Part shown: one piece after another, positions 7,860-15,901 of the stretch | Layout: each line of letters starts with the position of its first letter | Position numbering within the stretch: the first letter of the stretch is position 1 | Origin: VGCC01 sp040381195 | GTDB lineage: Bacteria > Actinomycetota > Actinomycetes > S36-B12 | Length of the DNA: 47,378 nucleotides | Assembly (NCBI GenBank): GCA_040381195.1 | Contig: JBEIHR010000004.1 | Location: 1 to 47,378, forward strand | Direction of reading: 5' to 3' | The notes under the pieces: generated by a model | Told to the model about the DNA's origin: nothing | Database searches by the model: none | What the model saw: the letters and a program-made list of their open reading frames with translations, nothing else | Position numbers and translations under genes: made by a program

Positions 7860-7875
7860 TGGACCAGGAGGTTCC

Positions 7876-8538
7876 ATGCGCTCGGCGTTCCAGGGTCAAC
7901 TCGAGCAGGTCACCGACGATCTCGTTGAGATGAGTCGGGTTGTGGGTTCGGCAATGAACAAGGCCACCCAGGCCCTCCTCGACTCCGATCTCGCCCTCGC
8001 CGAGTCGGTCATCGAGGCGGACGCGCGGGTGGACGCCCTGACCAGCGGCGTCGAGGATCGCTGCTACGAGATCATTGCCCTCCAGCAGCTCCCTGATGCC
8101 GATCTTCGAGTGGTCCTTGGTGCTATGCGCATGGCCGGGTCGCTCGAGAGGATGGGCGACCTCGCCGAGCATGTGGCGAAGCAGGCGCGGATGCGCCATC
8201 CCCGACCCGCCGTGCCCACCGAACTCCGGGAGACCTTCGCCCAGATGGGTCGTCTCGCCGAGGACATCGTGTCCAAGACCGGGCAGGTCATCGCCAGTAA
8301 GGACGTGACGCTGGGGACCGACATCGCCCGCCACGATCAGGAGATGGATCGGCTGCACCGGGAGTTGTTCACGATCGTGCTCTCCCCCACCTGGTCCCAC
8401 GGCATCGAGGCCGCGATCGACGTGACGCTCCTCTCCCGCTACTACGAGAGGTACGCGGACCATGCCGTGTCCGTGACCCGGAGGGTCGTCACCATCGTGA
8501 CCGGCGAGCCCTATGTGGGTGTCACCCTGGAAGGGTGA
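7876..8538 (+). CDS. phoU: Phosphate signalling protein PhoU
   Basis: 220 aa, two repeats of a three-helix bundle. PhoU restrains signalling by the phosphate two-component kinase, usually with the Pst transporter. The paired metal-binding helices are visible as SLERMGDLAEHVAKQ and, in the second repeat, YYERYADHAVSVTRR. The ATG at 7876 has an ideal CAGGAGG at the right distance. It is divergent from senX3-regX3 and starts the rightward phoU-mshA-ybjN-gpmA-alaX-ltrA run, although mshA may have its own promoter. No pst genes lie in the window. Confidence 0.94.
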   Translation: MRSAFQGQLEQVTDDLVEMSRVVGSAMNKATQALLDSDLALAESVIEADARVDALTSGVEDRCYEIIALQQLPDADLRVVLGAMRMAGSLERMGDLAEHVAKQARMRHPRPAVPTELRETFAQMGRLAEDIVSKTGQVIASKDVTLGTDIARHDQEMDRLHRELFTIVLSPTWSHGIEAAIDVTLLSRYYERYADHAVSVTRRVVTIVTGEPYVGVTLEG

Positions 8539-8568
8539 CAGCTCAGGGTCATACGTCACACTCTTCCC

Positions 8569-9834
8569 ATGACCCTTCGGCGCATCGCCGTGCTGTCGAT
8601 ACACACGTCCCCACTCGACCAACCCGGGACGGGCGATGCCGGAGGCATGAACGTCTACGTCGTGGAAACCAGCACGCGCATCGCCGAGGCCGGCATCGAG
8701 GTGGAGATCTACACCCGGGCGACATCCTCGAGTCTTCCTCCAACGGTGGAGTTGGCCCCCGGAGTCACCGTTCGGCACGTCACAGCAGGACCGTTCGAGG
8801 GGCTGACCAAAGACCAGTTGCCGGGTCAGTTATGCGCGGTGACTGCCGGGCTCCTGCGTGCCGAAGCATCCCGTCCTGAAGGCTGGTTCGACCTGATCCA
8901 CTCCCACTACTGGCTCTCGGGACAAGTCGGGTGGCTCGCATCCGAACGGTGGAACGTGCCACTCGTCCACAGCATGCACACGATGGCACGCGTCAAGAAC
9001 GCGGAACTCGCGGCCGGTGACTCACCCGAGCCCGAAGTACGCGTCATCGGCGAGCAGCAGGTTGTGGATGCTGCGACACGGCTCGTCGCCAACACGTCCG
9101 ACGAGAAACGCCAGCTCGTGGAGCTCTACGGAGCGGATACGCAGCGCGTCGACATCGTGCATCCCGGAGTCGACCTCGCGACGTTCTCCCCGGGCGACCG
9201 CGCATCGGCTCGCCGCGCAAAGGGCATCGCCTCGGATTCGATCGTCCTGCTCTTCGTCGGGCGCATCCAACCGCTCAAGGCTCCGGATGTCCTGCTCGGC
9301 GCTGCCGCCGTCATGGCGCAGGATCCCGTAATCCGGGAACGCCTGCGCGTCGTCGTGTGCGGTGGCCCCTCGGGAAGTGGACTCGATCGCCCGAACGCAT
9401 TGATCGATCAAGCGAACGCGCTCGGAATCCAGGACATCGTGCGTTTCGAACCTCCGGGTGATCGCGCCGCACTCGCAGACTGGTACCGCGCAGCCGACAT
9501 CACCGTCGTTCCGTCCCACTCCGAATCGTTCGGTTTGGTGGCGGTGGAGTCGCAGGCCTGCGGAACACCCGTCGTAGCTGCATCCGTGGGTGGCCTGCGC
9601 ACGGCGGTGGCCGACGGCGTGAGCGGTGTGCTCATTGCCGGACATGATCCGCGTATGTACGCCGAAACCATCCTTCGTCTGTTGTCTGACCGCTCGCGGA
9701 TGACCGAACTCCAGACAGGTGCCCGCATGCACGCGGCCGGGTTCGGGTGGGATAACACCACCCGGGGGCTGCTCGAGACGTACCGGGCCGCACTCCGCGA
9801 GACCCGTCCCCGGCTCAGCCTCGTCTCCCCGTGA
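8569..9834 (+). CDS. mshA: D-inositol-3-phosphate glycosyltransferase (mycothiol synthesis)
   Basis: 421 aa, GT-B fold, GT4 family. It transfers N-acetylglucosamine from UDP-GlcNAc to inositol 3-phosphate, the first step of mycothiol synthesis. The N-terminal domain carries the diagnostic SPLDQPGTGDAGGMNVYVVE and DLIHSHYWLSGQ. The C-terminal domain has LFVGRIQPLKAPDVLLGA and the E-x7-E region SHSESFGLVAVESQACGTPV. The length matches MshA. It lies 30 bp after phoU; CACACT six bases before the ATG could be a leaderless -10. It is followed by ybjN and gpmA as in mycobacteria. mshD is also in this window. Confidence 0.94.
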   Translation: MTLRRIAVLSIHTSPLDQPGTGDAGGMNVYVVETSTRIAEAGIEVEIYTRATSSSLPPTVELAPGVTVRHVTAGPFEGLTKDQLPGQLCAVTAGLLRAEASRPEGWFDLIHSHYWLSGQVGWLASERWNVPLVHSMHTMARVKNAELAAGDSPEPEVRVIGEQQVVDAATRLVANTSDEKRQLVELYGADTQRVDIVHPGVDLATFSPGDRASARRAKGIASDSIVLLFVGRIQPLKAPDVLLGAAAVMAQDPVIRERLRVVVCGGPSGSGLDRPNALIDQANALGIQDIVRFEPPGDRAALADWYRAADITVVPSHSESFGLVAVESQACGTPVVAASVGGLRTAVADGVSGVLIAGHDPRMYAETILRLLSDRSRMTELQTGARMHAAGFGWDNTTRGLLETYRAALRETRPRLSLVSP

Positions 9835-9841
9835 CACACCT

Positions 9842-10336
9842 ATGACCACCGTCGCTGGCCTCGAGCAGATCCTCGACGGGATCGGTGTCCCCTGGGAACG
9901 CGCAGATGCCACCACCGTGGTCGTCACGCTCCCTGGCGAGCGCAAACTGCGCACCACGTGCAGTCTCACCGTGGGAACGTCCGCGCTCACGATCAACGCA
10001 TTCGTGTCGCGTCGCCCCGACGAGAACTACGCCGCGGTCTATCGGTGGTTACTCGAGCAGAACCGCCGCCTCTACGCCCTCGCCTTCAGCCTGGACCACC
10101 TCGGTGACATCTACCTCACCGGGCGGGTAGCGCTGACCGCGGTCACCCCCGAGGAACTCGATCGGATCCTCGGGTGCGTCCTCGAGTACTCGGATGCCTC
10201 CTTCAACACCATCCTGGAACTCGGCTTCGCCAGTGCCATTCGACGCGAGTGGGAGTGGCGAACGGAGAAAGGTCTCCCGATCGACAACCTTGCCGCGTTC
10301 GCGCACCTGCTCCAACCGCTCGATCCTGGTGCGTGA
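9842..10336 (+). CDS. YbjN-domain protein
   Basis: 164 aa, YbjN / type III secretion chaperone-like fold. Typical strands are TTCSLTVGTSALTINAFVSR and YAVY-like RWLLEQNRRLYALAFSLD, with DIYLTGRVAL following. The family has no settled biochemical role; in E. coli YbjN affects stress and motility, and in actinobacteria it sits between mshA and the phosphoglycerate mutase gene as here. The start at ATG 9842 lies seven bases after the mshA stop, so the genes are co-transcribed. Confidence 0.85.
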   Translation: MTTVAGLEQILDGIGVPWERADATTVVVTLPGERKLRTTCSLTVGTSALTINAFVSRRPDENYAAVYRWLLEQNRRLYALAFSLDHLGDIYLTGRVALTAVTPEELDRILGCVLEYSDASFNTILELGFASAIRREWEWRTEKGLPIDNLAAFAHLLQPLDPGA

Positions 10337-10353
10337 TCCGGCAGGATGTGGCC

Positions 10354-11106
10354 ATGACCTCGACCCTCATCCTGCTCCGGCACGGCGAGAGCGAATGGAA
10401 TGCACGCAATCTCTTCACCGGGTGGGTTGATGTCGGCCTGACCGATAAGGGTCGCGTTGAGGCAGCCCGTGGCGGGCAGCTCCTCGCCGAGTCGGGCATC
10501 CTCCCTGACGTCGTCCACACGAGCCTGCTGTCGCGCGCCATCACCACCGCCCACCTTGCGTTGGCCGAGTGTGATCGGCTCTGGATTCCGGCGGTGCGCA
10601 ACTGGCGCCTCAACGAGCGCCACTACGGAGCACTGCAAGGAAAGGACAAGGCGCAGACGCTCGCGGAGTTCGGCGAGGAGCAATTCATGCTCTGGCGCAG
10701 GTCCTACGACGTCCCGCCCCCACCCATCGACCCGGACAGTGAGTTCGCACAGACGTACGACCCGCGCTACGCAGCACTGCCGCCCGAGGCCCGTCCTCGG
10801 ACCGAGTGCCTCGCCGACGTCGTCCGGAGGCTCATCCCCTACTGGCAGGACGTCATCGTCGCCGAAGGTCTGCGTCGAGGAGACACCGTGCTCGTTGCTG
10901 CACACGGAAACTCCCTCCGCGCGCTGGTCAAGCACCTCGATGGCATCTCGGACGAGGACATCGCCGCGTTGAACATCCCCACCGGCATCCCGCTGGTCTA
11001 CCGGCTCGATGATGGGATGCGGCCGCTCATTCCCGGGGGGGAGTACCTCGATCCGGACGCCGCGGCGGAGGCGGCTGCCGCCGTTGCCGCCCAAGGGCGT
11101 CGATGA
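10354..11106 (+). CDS. gpmA: 2,3-bisphosphoglycerate-dependent phosphoglycerate mutase
   Basis: 250 aa. It interconverts 3- and 2-phosphoglycerate in glycolysis. The catalytic His10 sits in LLRHGESEWNARNLFTGW, the active-site Glu in LNERHYGALQGKDKAQT, and the second His in VAAHGNSLRALVKHLDGI. The length is standard for the cofactor-dependent enzyme. The ATG at 10354 follows AGGA seven bases upstream. Its stop overlaps the alaX start (ATGA), so the two are coupled. Confidence 0.95.
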   Translation: MTSTLILLRHGESEWNARNLFTGWVDVGLTDKGRVEAARGGQLLAESGILPDVVHTSLLSRAITTAHLALAECDRLWIPAVRNWRLNERHYGALQGKDKAQTLAEFGEEQFMLWRRSYDVPPPPIDPDSEFAQTYDPRYAALPPEARPRTECLADVVRRLIPYWQDVIVAEGLRRGDTVLVAAHGNSLRALVKHLDGISDEDIAALNIPTGIPLVYRLDDGMRPLIPGGEYLDPDAAAEAAAAVAAQGRR

Positions 11107-11819
11107 CGGTCCGACTCGACCTCAGCGATTCCACGCTGCGCGAGTGGACCGCAACCGTCCTCGCCGCCGATCCCGAGCACGGGATCGTGCTCGACCGCTC
11201 AGCCTTCTACCCCGGTGGCGGGGGTCAGCCCCCCGATCACGGGGTTCTGGTGTGGGGCGGGGTGCAGACGCGCATCGTCGACGTCCGCCGGTCGGATGAC
11301 TACTGGTTGATTCCCGCAGAGGGTGATCCGTTGCCTCCCGTCGGCACGGAGGTCCAGGGTGCGATCGAGGATGGGCGGCGAACAGCCCTCATGCGAACCC
11401 ACTCGGGACTGCACCTTCTCTCCGGTGTGGTCTTCCGCGACTTCGGGGCCCTGGTCACCGGCAGCAACATGGACCCGCTCAGTGGTCGACTCGACTTCAA
11501 CCTGGACACCATTCCGGACGGATTCAAGGAGGCCGTCGAGGAAGCCTGCAACGTCGAAGTGGCGACAGATCGCGCGATCGAGGCCTACGAGTTGCCCCGG
11601 GACGAGGCGTTCCGGATTCCCGACGTCATTCGGACTGCGACCAACCTCCTGCCTCCGACGATTGAGATCGTGCGCATCGTGGACATCAAGGGCCTCGACG
11701 TCCAAGCCGATGGCGGCACCCACGTGGCGTCCACCTCCTCCATCGGCCCGATGAAGGTCGTGAAGGTGGAGAACAAGGGCAAGGGATTCCGCCGCATCAG
11801 AATCGCCTTGGAGGACTAG
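11103..11819 (+). CDS. AlaX-type alanyl-tRNA editing protein
   Basis: 238 aa. AlaX proteins hydrolyse Ser-tRNA-Ala (sometimes Gly-tRNA-Ala) in trans, matching the editing domain of AlaRS. An N-terminal beta-barrel resembles the AlaRS part (AFYPGGGGQPPDHG). The editing core follows, with the zinc motif HxxxH in MRTHSGLHLLSGV. The second metal motif, normally CGGTH, reads VQADGGTHVAST, so the Cys is an Asp. That change may still allow metal binding, but it is unusual by my knowledge of the family. It overlaps gpmA by 4 bp and directly abuts ltrA. Confidence 0.85.
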   Translation: MTVRLDLSDSTLREWTATVLAADPEHGIVLDRSAFYPGGGGQPPDHGVLVWGGVQTRIVDVRRSDDYWLIPAEGDPLPPVGTEVQGAIEDGRRTALMRTHSGLHLLSGVVFRDFGALVTGSNMDPLSGRLDFNLDTIPDGFKEAVEEACNVEVATDRAIEAYELPRDEAFRIPDVIRTATNLLPPTIEIVRIVDIKGLDVQADGGTHVASTSSIGPMKVVKVENKGKGFRRIRIALED

Positions 11820-12950
11820 GTGAGCAACCAGAGTCGAGTTGGGTGGCTCGAACTCTTCTACGACCTGATCTTCGCGGCGTGCACGCTCATCATCTTCATG
11901 TCTATGAAGCAGGACTTCACCGTTGAGAATCAATGGTGGCTCAGTTTCGTGGTCCTCCTCGTCTTCAGCATCTGGCTGATGACCACACTCGCCCTCAACC
12001 GACTCAGAGATCAATCCACGTGGGTGCGCTTCCTCGTGTTCGCACAAATGGGTGCGTTGATCATCACTGTCTTCATCGCCGCGCAGACCAGCAGCGTGGA
12101 TAACAACCTCGGTCTCTTCTTCCTCGCCATCGTCTTCGTCACCCTCGGGCTCCTCGCCCGCACCGTTGCGCGCGAGGTGGGATCACCTGCGGGGTTTCAG
12201 CGCTACGCGGGATGGGGCGCCTTCCTCGCGGCGCTCATCATCGGCATCAACGCGTTTACGCCCGAGTCCTTCAACATCTTCGCTCTGGCCTTCGCCTTCC
12301 TCATCATCGTGGTCGGCTACTTCCTCCTCTTCCTCCCCCACATGGACCGTCAGATGCCGATCGATCGGGAGCATCTGAGTGAGCGGCTCGCACAGCTATT
12401 CCTGATCGTGGTAGGCGAGTCCTTCCTGGAGATTGCAATCGGATTCCAGCTCGGGGGACGGCCCAACATCCTGGGAATCGTCCTCGTGGTTTTCCTGCTG
12501 GGATTGACCTGGGCGCAGTACTTCGACGTGTTGTGGAATCGGGGAGCACCGACCAGCGCTCGACTCCTCCTGTTGTATCTCCTTGGCCATGCGATCGCGA
12601 TACTCGGGATCGGGACGGCAAGCCTCAGCCTTTCTTCGGTCGCGATCTCCAAAGAAGGCAACATCCTCGACAGCCTCTACGGCACGGAGCTGACCAACTC
12701 TCTGATGCTGACGTACCTGGGATTCACCGTGATTGCCATGTCACTACGGCCGGTGCGGCTGCGGATCATCGGAATCCTCGGCGGCGTCACCGTGGTGCTC
12801 GCCGCTATCGCAGCAGCGTCTGTGACCGTCACGGGATTGGATCCGCAGGCGATGGCGATGGTCGTGGGAGTCGTGCTCCTCGTGGGCGTTGCGCTCAGCA
12901 CGAGCGCGGTCCGCGTCGAGAATCGGCGTGCTCGAGCGAAAGCGCACTAG
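11820..12950 (+). CDS. LtrA-family (low temperature requirement A) membrane protein
   Basis: 376 aa polytopic membrane protein with about 11-12 hydrophobic segments. The family signatures are WLELFYDLIFAACTLIIF at the N-terminus and ERLAQLFLIVVGESFLEIAI in the middle. LtrA was first linked to cold growth in Listeria; its biochemical function is unknown. The GTG start at 11820 directly follows the alaX TAG, with GGAGG just upstream inside alaX. It is the last gene of the rightward run and converges on DUF2516, with overlapping stop codons. Confidence 0.85.
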   Translation: MSNQSRVGWLELFYDLIFAACTLIIFMSMKQDFTVENQWWLSFVVLLVFSIWLMTTLALNRLRDQSTWVRFLVFAQMGALIITVFIAAQTSSVDNNLGLFFLAIVFVTLGLLARTVAREVGSPAGFQRYAGWGAFLAALIIGINAFTPESFNIFALAFAFLIIVVGYFLLFLPHMDRQMPIDREHLSERLAQLFLIVVGESFLEIAIGFQLGGRPNILGIVLVVFLLGLTWAQYFDVLWNRGAPTSARLLLLYLLGHAIAILGIGTASLSLSSVAISKEGNILDSLYGTELTNSLMLTYLGFTVIAMSLRPVRLRIIGILGGVTVVLAAIAAASVTVTGLDPQAMAMVVGVVLLVGVALSTSAVRVENRRARAKAH

Positions 12951-13228
12951 CGCCCGGTGATCTCCCGGATCTTCGGCCGGACGTCGAAGAGGTAGATGAG
13001 CGAGACGACTGCCCCCGCGATCCCGATGATGTTCAGGGTCATGCCGGGAAGCAGGCCGGTGAGGAGCGCAACCCCGGTGAGGATCATCCACAGCACCTTG
13101 GACTGACGCCCCACCGCCGGGAATGCGGCAGTGGGGCGTCGCATGCAGTCAACGAAGGCGTAGCCCTTGACTACGAGGAAGAGAACCCAGAGAACGAGGA
13201 CCACGAGACCTTGGACGGCGTCGAACAT
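12947..13228 (-). CDS. DUF2516 small membrane protein
   Basis: 93 aa with hydrophobic segments near residues 5-25 (VQGLVVLVLWVLFLVVKGY), 45-62 and 64-82, separated by a basic loop (CMRRPTAAFPAVGRQSK). This is the actinobacterial DUF2516 family, of unknown function. It is the third gene of a leftward set with the XRE regulator and the 71-aa protein, matching the Rv0474-Rv0476 order of M. tuberculosis. The stop overlaps that of ltrA. Confidence 0.82.
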   Translation of the reverse strand: MFDAVQGLVVLVLWVLFLVVKGYAFVDCMRRPTAAFPAVGRQSKVLWMILTGVALLTGLLPGMTLNIIGIAGAVVSLIYLFDVRPKIREITGR

Positions 13229-13258
13229 GCTTCCACGCTAACGGGTTCCCCGGATCCG

Positions 13259-13474
13259 TCAAATCCCGACGGCCTCGCGCACGAGCACGACCGTCTTACC
13301 GAAGTTCTCGCGTGTCGTCGTGGCGAGTGCGCGCACGTCGACGTTGGGCAGCGTGATGTCCGGAACGGAGAGGGTGACCTGCTTGGTGGGGACCTTGGCG
13401 ACGACGCCTGCGGCTGCGCTAGCGACGTCCTTGGCGGTACCGATGACGAAGGTGGGGTTGAGGTACTGCGTCAC
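13259..13474 (-). CDS. Small protein in the hbhA position, function unknown
   Basis: 71 aa: an N-terminal VTQYLNPTFVIGTAKDVASA, an alanine-rich stretch, VTLSVPDITLPNVDVRAL, and a C-terminal amphipathic helix (ENFGKTVVLVREAVGI). GTG at 13474 is preceded by AAAGGAG. It lies one base after the XRE stop and 30 bp before DUF2516. In mycobacteria this slot holds the heparin-binding haemagglutinin HbhA, which is about 200 aa with a lysine-rich tail; this protein lacks that tail and coiled coil. It may be a short relative or an unrelated protein. Confidence 0.7.
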   Translation of the reverse strand: MTQYLNPTFVIGTAKDVASAAAGVVAKVPTKQVTLSVPDITLPNVDVRALATTTRENFGKTVVLVREAVGI

Positions 13475-13475
13475 T

Positions 13476-13862
13476 TCAGTGCTCCTTTGCGGGTGACGCA
13501 GAATCCTCCGCGCCACGGTTGGTGGTGTTCTCGGCCTGGAAGGCCGCGTAGATCTGCAGCAGCGTGGTGCGCTGCCGCTCGGTCAAGGTCATATCCGCCG
13601 CGATCGCGGTGGTCACAGCGGCATCCCCCGCACGCTCGTCAAGGATCCCGGCCTGCACATACAGGGTCTCCGCGGAGATGCGCAGCCCCTGGGCGATCCG
13701 GTTGAGGATCTCCGCGCTCGGCTTGCGCAGCCCCCGCTCGACCTGGCTGAGATAGGGGTTCGAGATCTCCGCGGCCTTCGCGAGCTGCCGCAGGGACATC
13801 TGGGCCTGGTCCCGCTGCTCGCGGATGAAGTCCCCGAGGGAACCGACGTCGAGTCGTGCCAT
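13476..13862 (-). CDS. XRE-family helix-turn-helix regulator
   Basis: 128 aa. The HTH (about 8-65) reads LGDFIREQRDQAQMSLRQLA then ISNPYLSQVERGLRKPSAEI, a typical lambda-repressor-like domain. A short helical C-terminus (LTERQRTTLLQIYAAFQAE) may dimerise. It resembles Rv0474 in sequence type and neighbours. A perfect palindrome at 13886-13897 overlaps its expected -35, suggesting autoregulation. It heads the leftward operon with the 71-aa protein and DUF2516. Confidence 0.9.
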   Translation of the reverse strand: MARLDVGSLGDFIREQRDQAQMSLRQLAKAAEISNPYLSQVERGLRKPSAEILNRIAQGLRISAETLYVQAGILDERAGDAAVTTAIAADMTLTERQRTTLLQIYAAFQAENTTNRGAEDSASPAKEH

Positions 13863-13885
13863 GCCCCCAGGGTGCCACAGGGTGC

Positions 13886-13897
13886 TTGCAATTGCAA
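13886..13897. promoter_or_regulatory. Perfect palindrome, probable XRE operator over its -35
   Basis: TTGCAATTGCAA is a perfect 12-bp palindrome and the only AT-rich patch in the spacer. On the minus strand its second half serves as a -35 (TTGCAA), 17 bases from a weak -10 CACCCT (13869-13874). That box is six bases before the XRE ATG. Confidence 0.55.
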
Positions 13898-13945
13898 ACG
13901 CGGGCGCTAGCCCCAGTTAGCGAGAGGGCATGTCAGGCTTCGGTG

Positions 13946-14425
13946 GTGCGCATGGTGGTGCAACGGGCCCGGGACGCCTCGGTCCGTGTCGAGGGGGCGG
14001 TCGTGGGGTCCTTCGCGGGGCCGGGCCTGGTCGTCCTGGTCGGGGTCACCCACACCGACACGCCCGCGGTGGCCACGGCACTCGCCACCCGGGTCTACGG
14101 CGTGCGCATCTTCGAGCACGCGCACCTGCACGAGGTGGGTGCGAGCGTTCCGCTCGATGCCGGACGCGAGGTCTCGGCCCGCGACGGTGGATTGCCGGTA
14201 TTGGCCGTCAGCCAATTCACCCTCTACGGCAGTACGCGCAAGGGCCGGCGACCCACCTGGGACTCCGCTGCACCGGGACCGATCGCGGAACCGCTCTTCG
14301 ACGCGTTCGTCGAGGCACTCCGTGCTGTCGGCGCGCCCGTGAGCACCGGCCGATTCGGAGCCGATATGCAGGTCCACTTCACAAACGATGGACCGGTGAC
14401 TCTCATCATGGATATCGCGGACTGA
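13946..14425 (+). CDS. dtd: D-aminoacyl-tRNA deacylase
   Basis: 159 aa. It frees D-amino acids (and Gly from tRNA-Ala) from mischarged tRNAs. Diagnostic motifs are SQFTLYGSTRKGRRPTW (the SQFTL chirality motif) and TNDGPVTLIMDI (the NxPVT motif, here DGPVT). The start is taken as the GTG at 13946 because VRMVVQRARDASV then aligns with the family's MRAVVQRV, and CAGGCT lies six bases upstream. GTG 13943 and ATG 13952 are alternatives. The 3' end carries a 17-bp tandem duplication. Confidence 0.9.
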   Translation: MRMVVQRARDASVRVEGAVVGSFAGPGLVVLVGVTHTDTPAVATALATRVYGVRIFEHAHLHEVGASVPLDAGREVSARDGGLPVLAVSQFTLYGSTRKGRRPTWDSAAPGPIAEPLFDAFVEALRAVGAPVSTGRFGADMQVHFTNDGPVTLIMDIAD

Positions 14426-14441
14426 TGGATAGCGCGGACTA
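14408..14441. repeat. 17-bp tandem duplication across the dtd/ygfZ junction
   Basis: ATGGATATCGCGGACTG (14408-14424) is followed immediately by ATGGATAGCGCGGACTA (14425-14441), with 15 of 17 bases identical. The first copy encodes the end of Dtd up to its stop codon; the second is non-coding for Dtd and contains the ygfZ stop on the other strand. Confidence 0.8.
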
Positions 14442-15458
14442 GGCGACAACTGTTTCGAGGGCCCCCGCGATCACCGCATCCCCATGATGCACCGTGATAG
14501 TCGCCTTCTCGGGAACACTGCGCTTGATGACGACGGTGGCAATCGGGCCGAGTTCGAAATGCCGCGCAGCACTGCCCACCCACCCCACCTGGGTCCCCTC
14601 GAGGAAGACGGGATCCCCATGCGCGGGGAGCACCTCGTCGCTTCCATCGAGGTGCGCGAGGGCGAGACGTCGTGGTGCGCGCCCGAGGTTGTGCACACGG
14701 GCAACCGCCTCTTGACCTCGGTAACAGCCTTTCGCCAGATGCACGGCGGGTCCGATCCATCCCACTTCGTGCGGGAGCGTGCGGTGGTCGGTTTCCCTCC
14801 CCACGCGCGGCACGGCCGCAGCAACACGCAGGGCGTTCCACGCCCACGTTCCCGCGGGTTCGTCCGCGAGGCGAGCAACCAGGTCCGTGCGGGGCAGGAT
14901 CACCTCGCGCCCCGGGAAGACGTGCGGACGAGACGGCACATATTTATCTGCGCTCCCGCCTCGGTCGCTACCCGCGTCGACGCGACCAGTGCCGGCGAAG
15001 TCTGCGGGTTCCACCCACGTGGGGTGTTCGGGGTCACGATCCACGATCGGCTCCCACACGACCGCGAAGTCTGCAGTGCGATCGGCGATATCCACCCGAG
15101 TCATGAACTTCATCGATTCCAAGTACGCAACGAGGGCGGATGCGGTGCGCGGTTGCGTGATGATCCACGTGGTGGCTCCGTCGTCGACCATGTGCAACTC
15201 GAACTCCACGTGACCGTGCGGACTCAGGATGAGAGACAGGGCGCTCGAACCCGCGGTGAGTCGCTCGAGGTGCTGTGTGGTGAGGGCGTGCAGCCAGGTC
15301 AGTCGATCGGGCCCCGACACCGTCACGACATCGAAGTGGGAGAGGTCGACCACGCCGCGGCCGGACATGAGGAGCCGCTGCTCCGCGTGCGGATCTCCGT
15401 AATGCCAGGCGACCCCCTCGTCGATGTCCCCGGCCGGGGCCGGAACACCCCGTGTCAC
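14439..15458 (-). CDS. ygfZ: YgfZ/GcvT-like folate-binding Fe-S cluster protein
   Basis: 339 aa. YgfZ uses folate to help assemble or repair some iron-sulfur enzymes. The N-terminal GcvT-like domain includes VVDLSHFDVVTVSGPDRLTW. The family hallmark K-G-C-Y-x-G-Q-E is present as LAKGCYRGQEAVARVHNLG. The GTG start at 15458 overlaps the fur stop by 4 bp (GTGA), so it is co-translated with Fur. Grouping with Fur and a nitrobindin-like haem protein suggests an iron/haem-linked operon. Confidence 0.9.
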   Translation of the reverse strand: MTRGVPAPAGDIDEGVAWHYGDPHAEQRLLMSGRGVVDLSHFDVVTVSGPDRLTWLHALTTQHLERLTAGSSALSLILSPHGHVEFELHMVDDGATTWIITQPRTASALVAYLESMKFMTRVDIADRTADFAVVWEPIVDRDPEHPTWVEPADFAGTGRVDAGSDRGGSADKYVPSRPHVFPGREVILPRTDLVARLADEPAGTWAWNALRVAAAVPRVGRETDHRTLPHEVGWIGPAVHLAKGCYRGQEAVARVHNLGRAPRRLALAHLDGSDEVLPAHGDPVFLEGTQVGWVGSAARHFELGPIATVVIKRSVPEKATITVHHGDAVIAGALETVVA

Positions 15459-15901
15459 AGGGGATCCTCCTCGATGTCCTCGGGCATGCGATCACGGCAG
15501 GACAGGCAGCGACCGTGGATCGAGACGTGGGAGATGTCGGTCGAGAAGCCATAGGAGGAGTCGAGATCACCGATGAAGGGGTCCGCAACCGAGGCGGGGA
15601 TGCTGCTCACCGAACCACACATGTCACACACAAGGTGGATGTGGACATGCTCGTCGACAGCGTGGTACGTCGGTGCCCCATGACCGATATGAGCGTGGGT
15701 AACCAATCCGACGGCTTCCAGTACCTCCAGCGTCCGGTAGACGGTGGAGAGATTCACACCGCTTGCCGTGGACTGCACCTCGAGCAGGATCTCCTCCGGA
15801 GTCGCATGCCGAAGCCGATCGACAGCTTCCAAAACGAGTTGGCGCTGCGGAGTGACGCGGTAGCCGCGCTCACGCAGGCGTGCCTCCCAGCCGTCACTCA
15901 T
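15455..15901 (-). CDS. Fur-family metalloregulator
   Basis: 148 aa. The winged-helix domain (about 1-80) includes RERGYRVTPQRQLVLEAV and NLSTVYRTLEVLEAVGLV. The dimerisation and metal domain has His-rich HAVDEHVHIHLVCDMCGS and a C-terminal ISIHG-like VSIHGRCLSCRDRM, giving two CxxC structural zinc pairs. The metal (Fe, Zn or other) cannot be assigned. ATG 15901 was preferred; a GTG at 15910 would add three residues. It overlaps the nitrobindin gene end by 8 bp and the ygfZ start by 4 bp. Confidence 0.9.
   Translation of the reverse strand: MSDGWEARLRERGYRVTPQRQLVLEAVDRLRHATPEEILLEVQSTASGVNLSTVYRTLEVLEAVGLVTHAHIGHGAPTYHAVDEHVHIHLVCDMCGSVSSIPASVADPFIGDLDSSYGFSTDISHVSIHGRCLSCRDRMPEDIEEDPL

Noticed and set aside
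7825..8778. Long minus-strand frame across phoU and the mshA start
   Set aside because: It is antisense to phoU and mshA, whose protein motifs are unambiguous, and its composition (rich in Gly, His, Asp, Arg) is typical of shadow frames.
13876..13945. Short repeats around the XRE/dtd spacer as a possible CRISPR or mobile-element end
   Set aside because: There is only one short palindrome and no spaced repeat series, transposase or target-site duplication.
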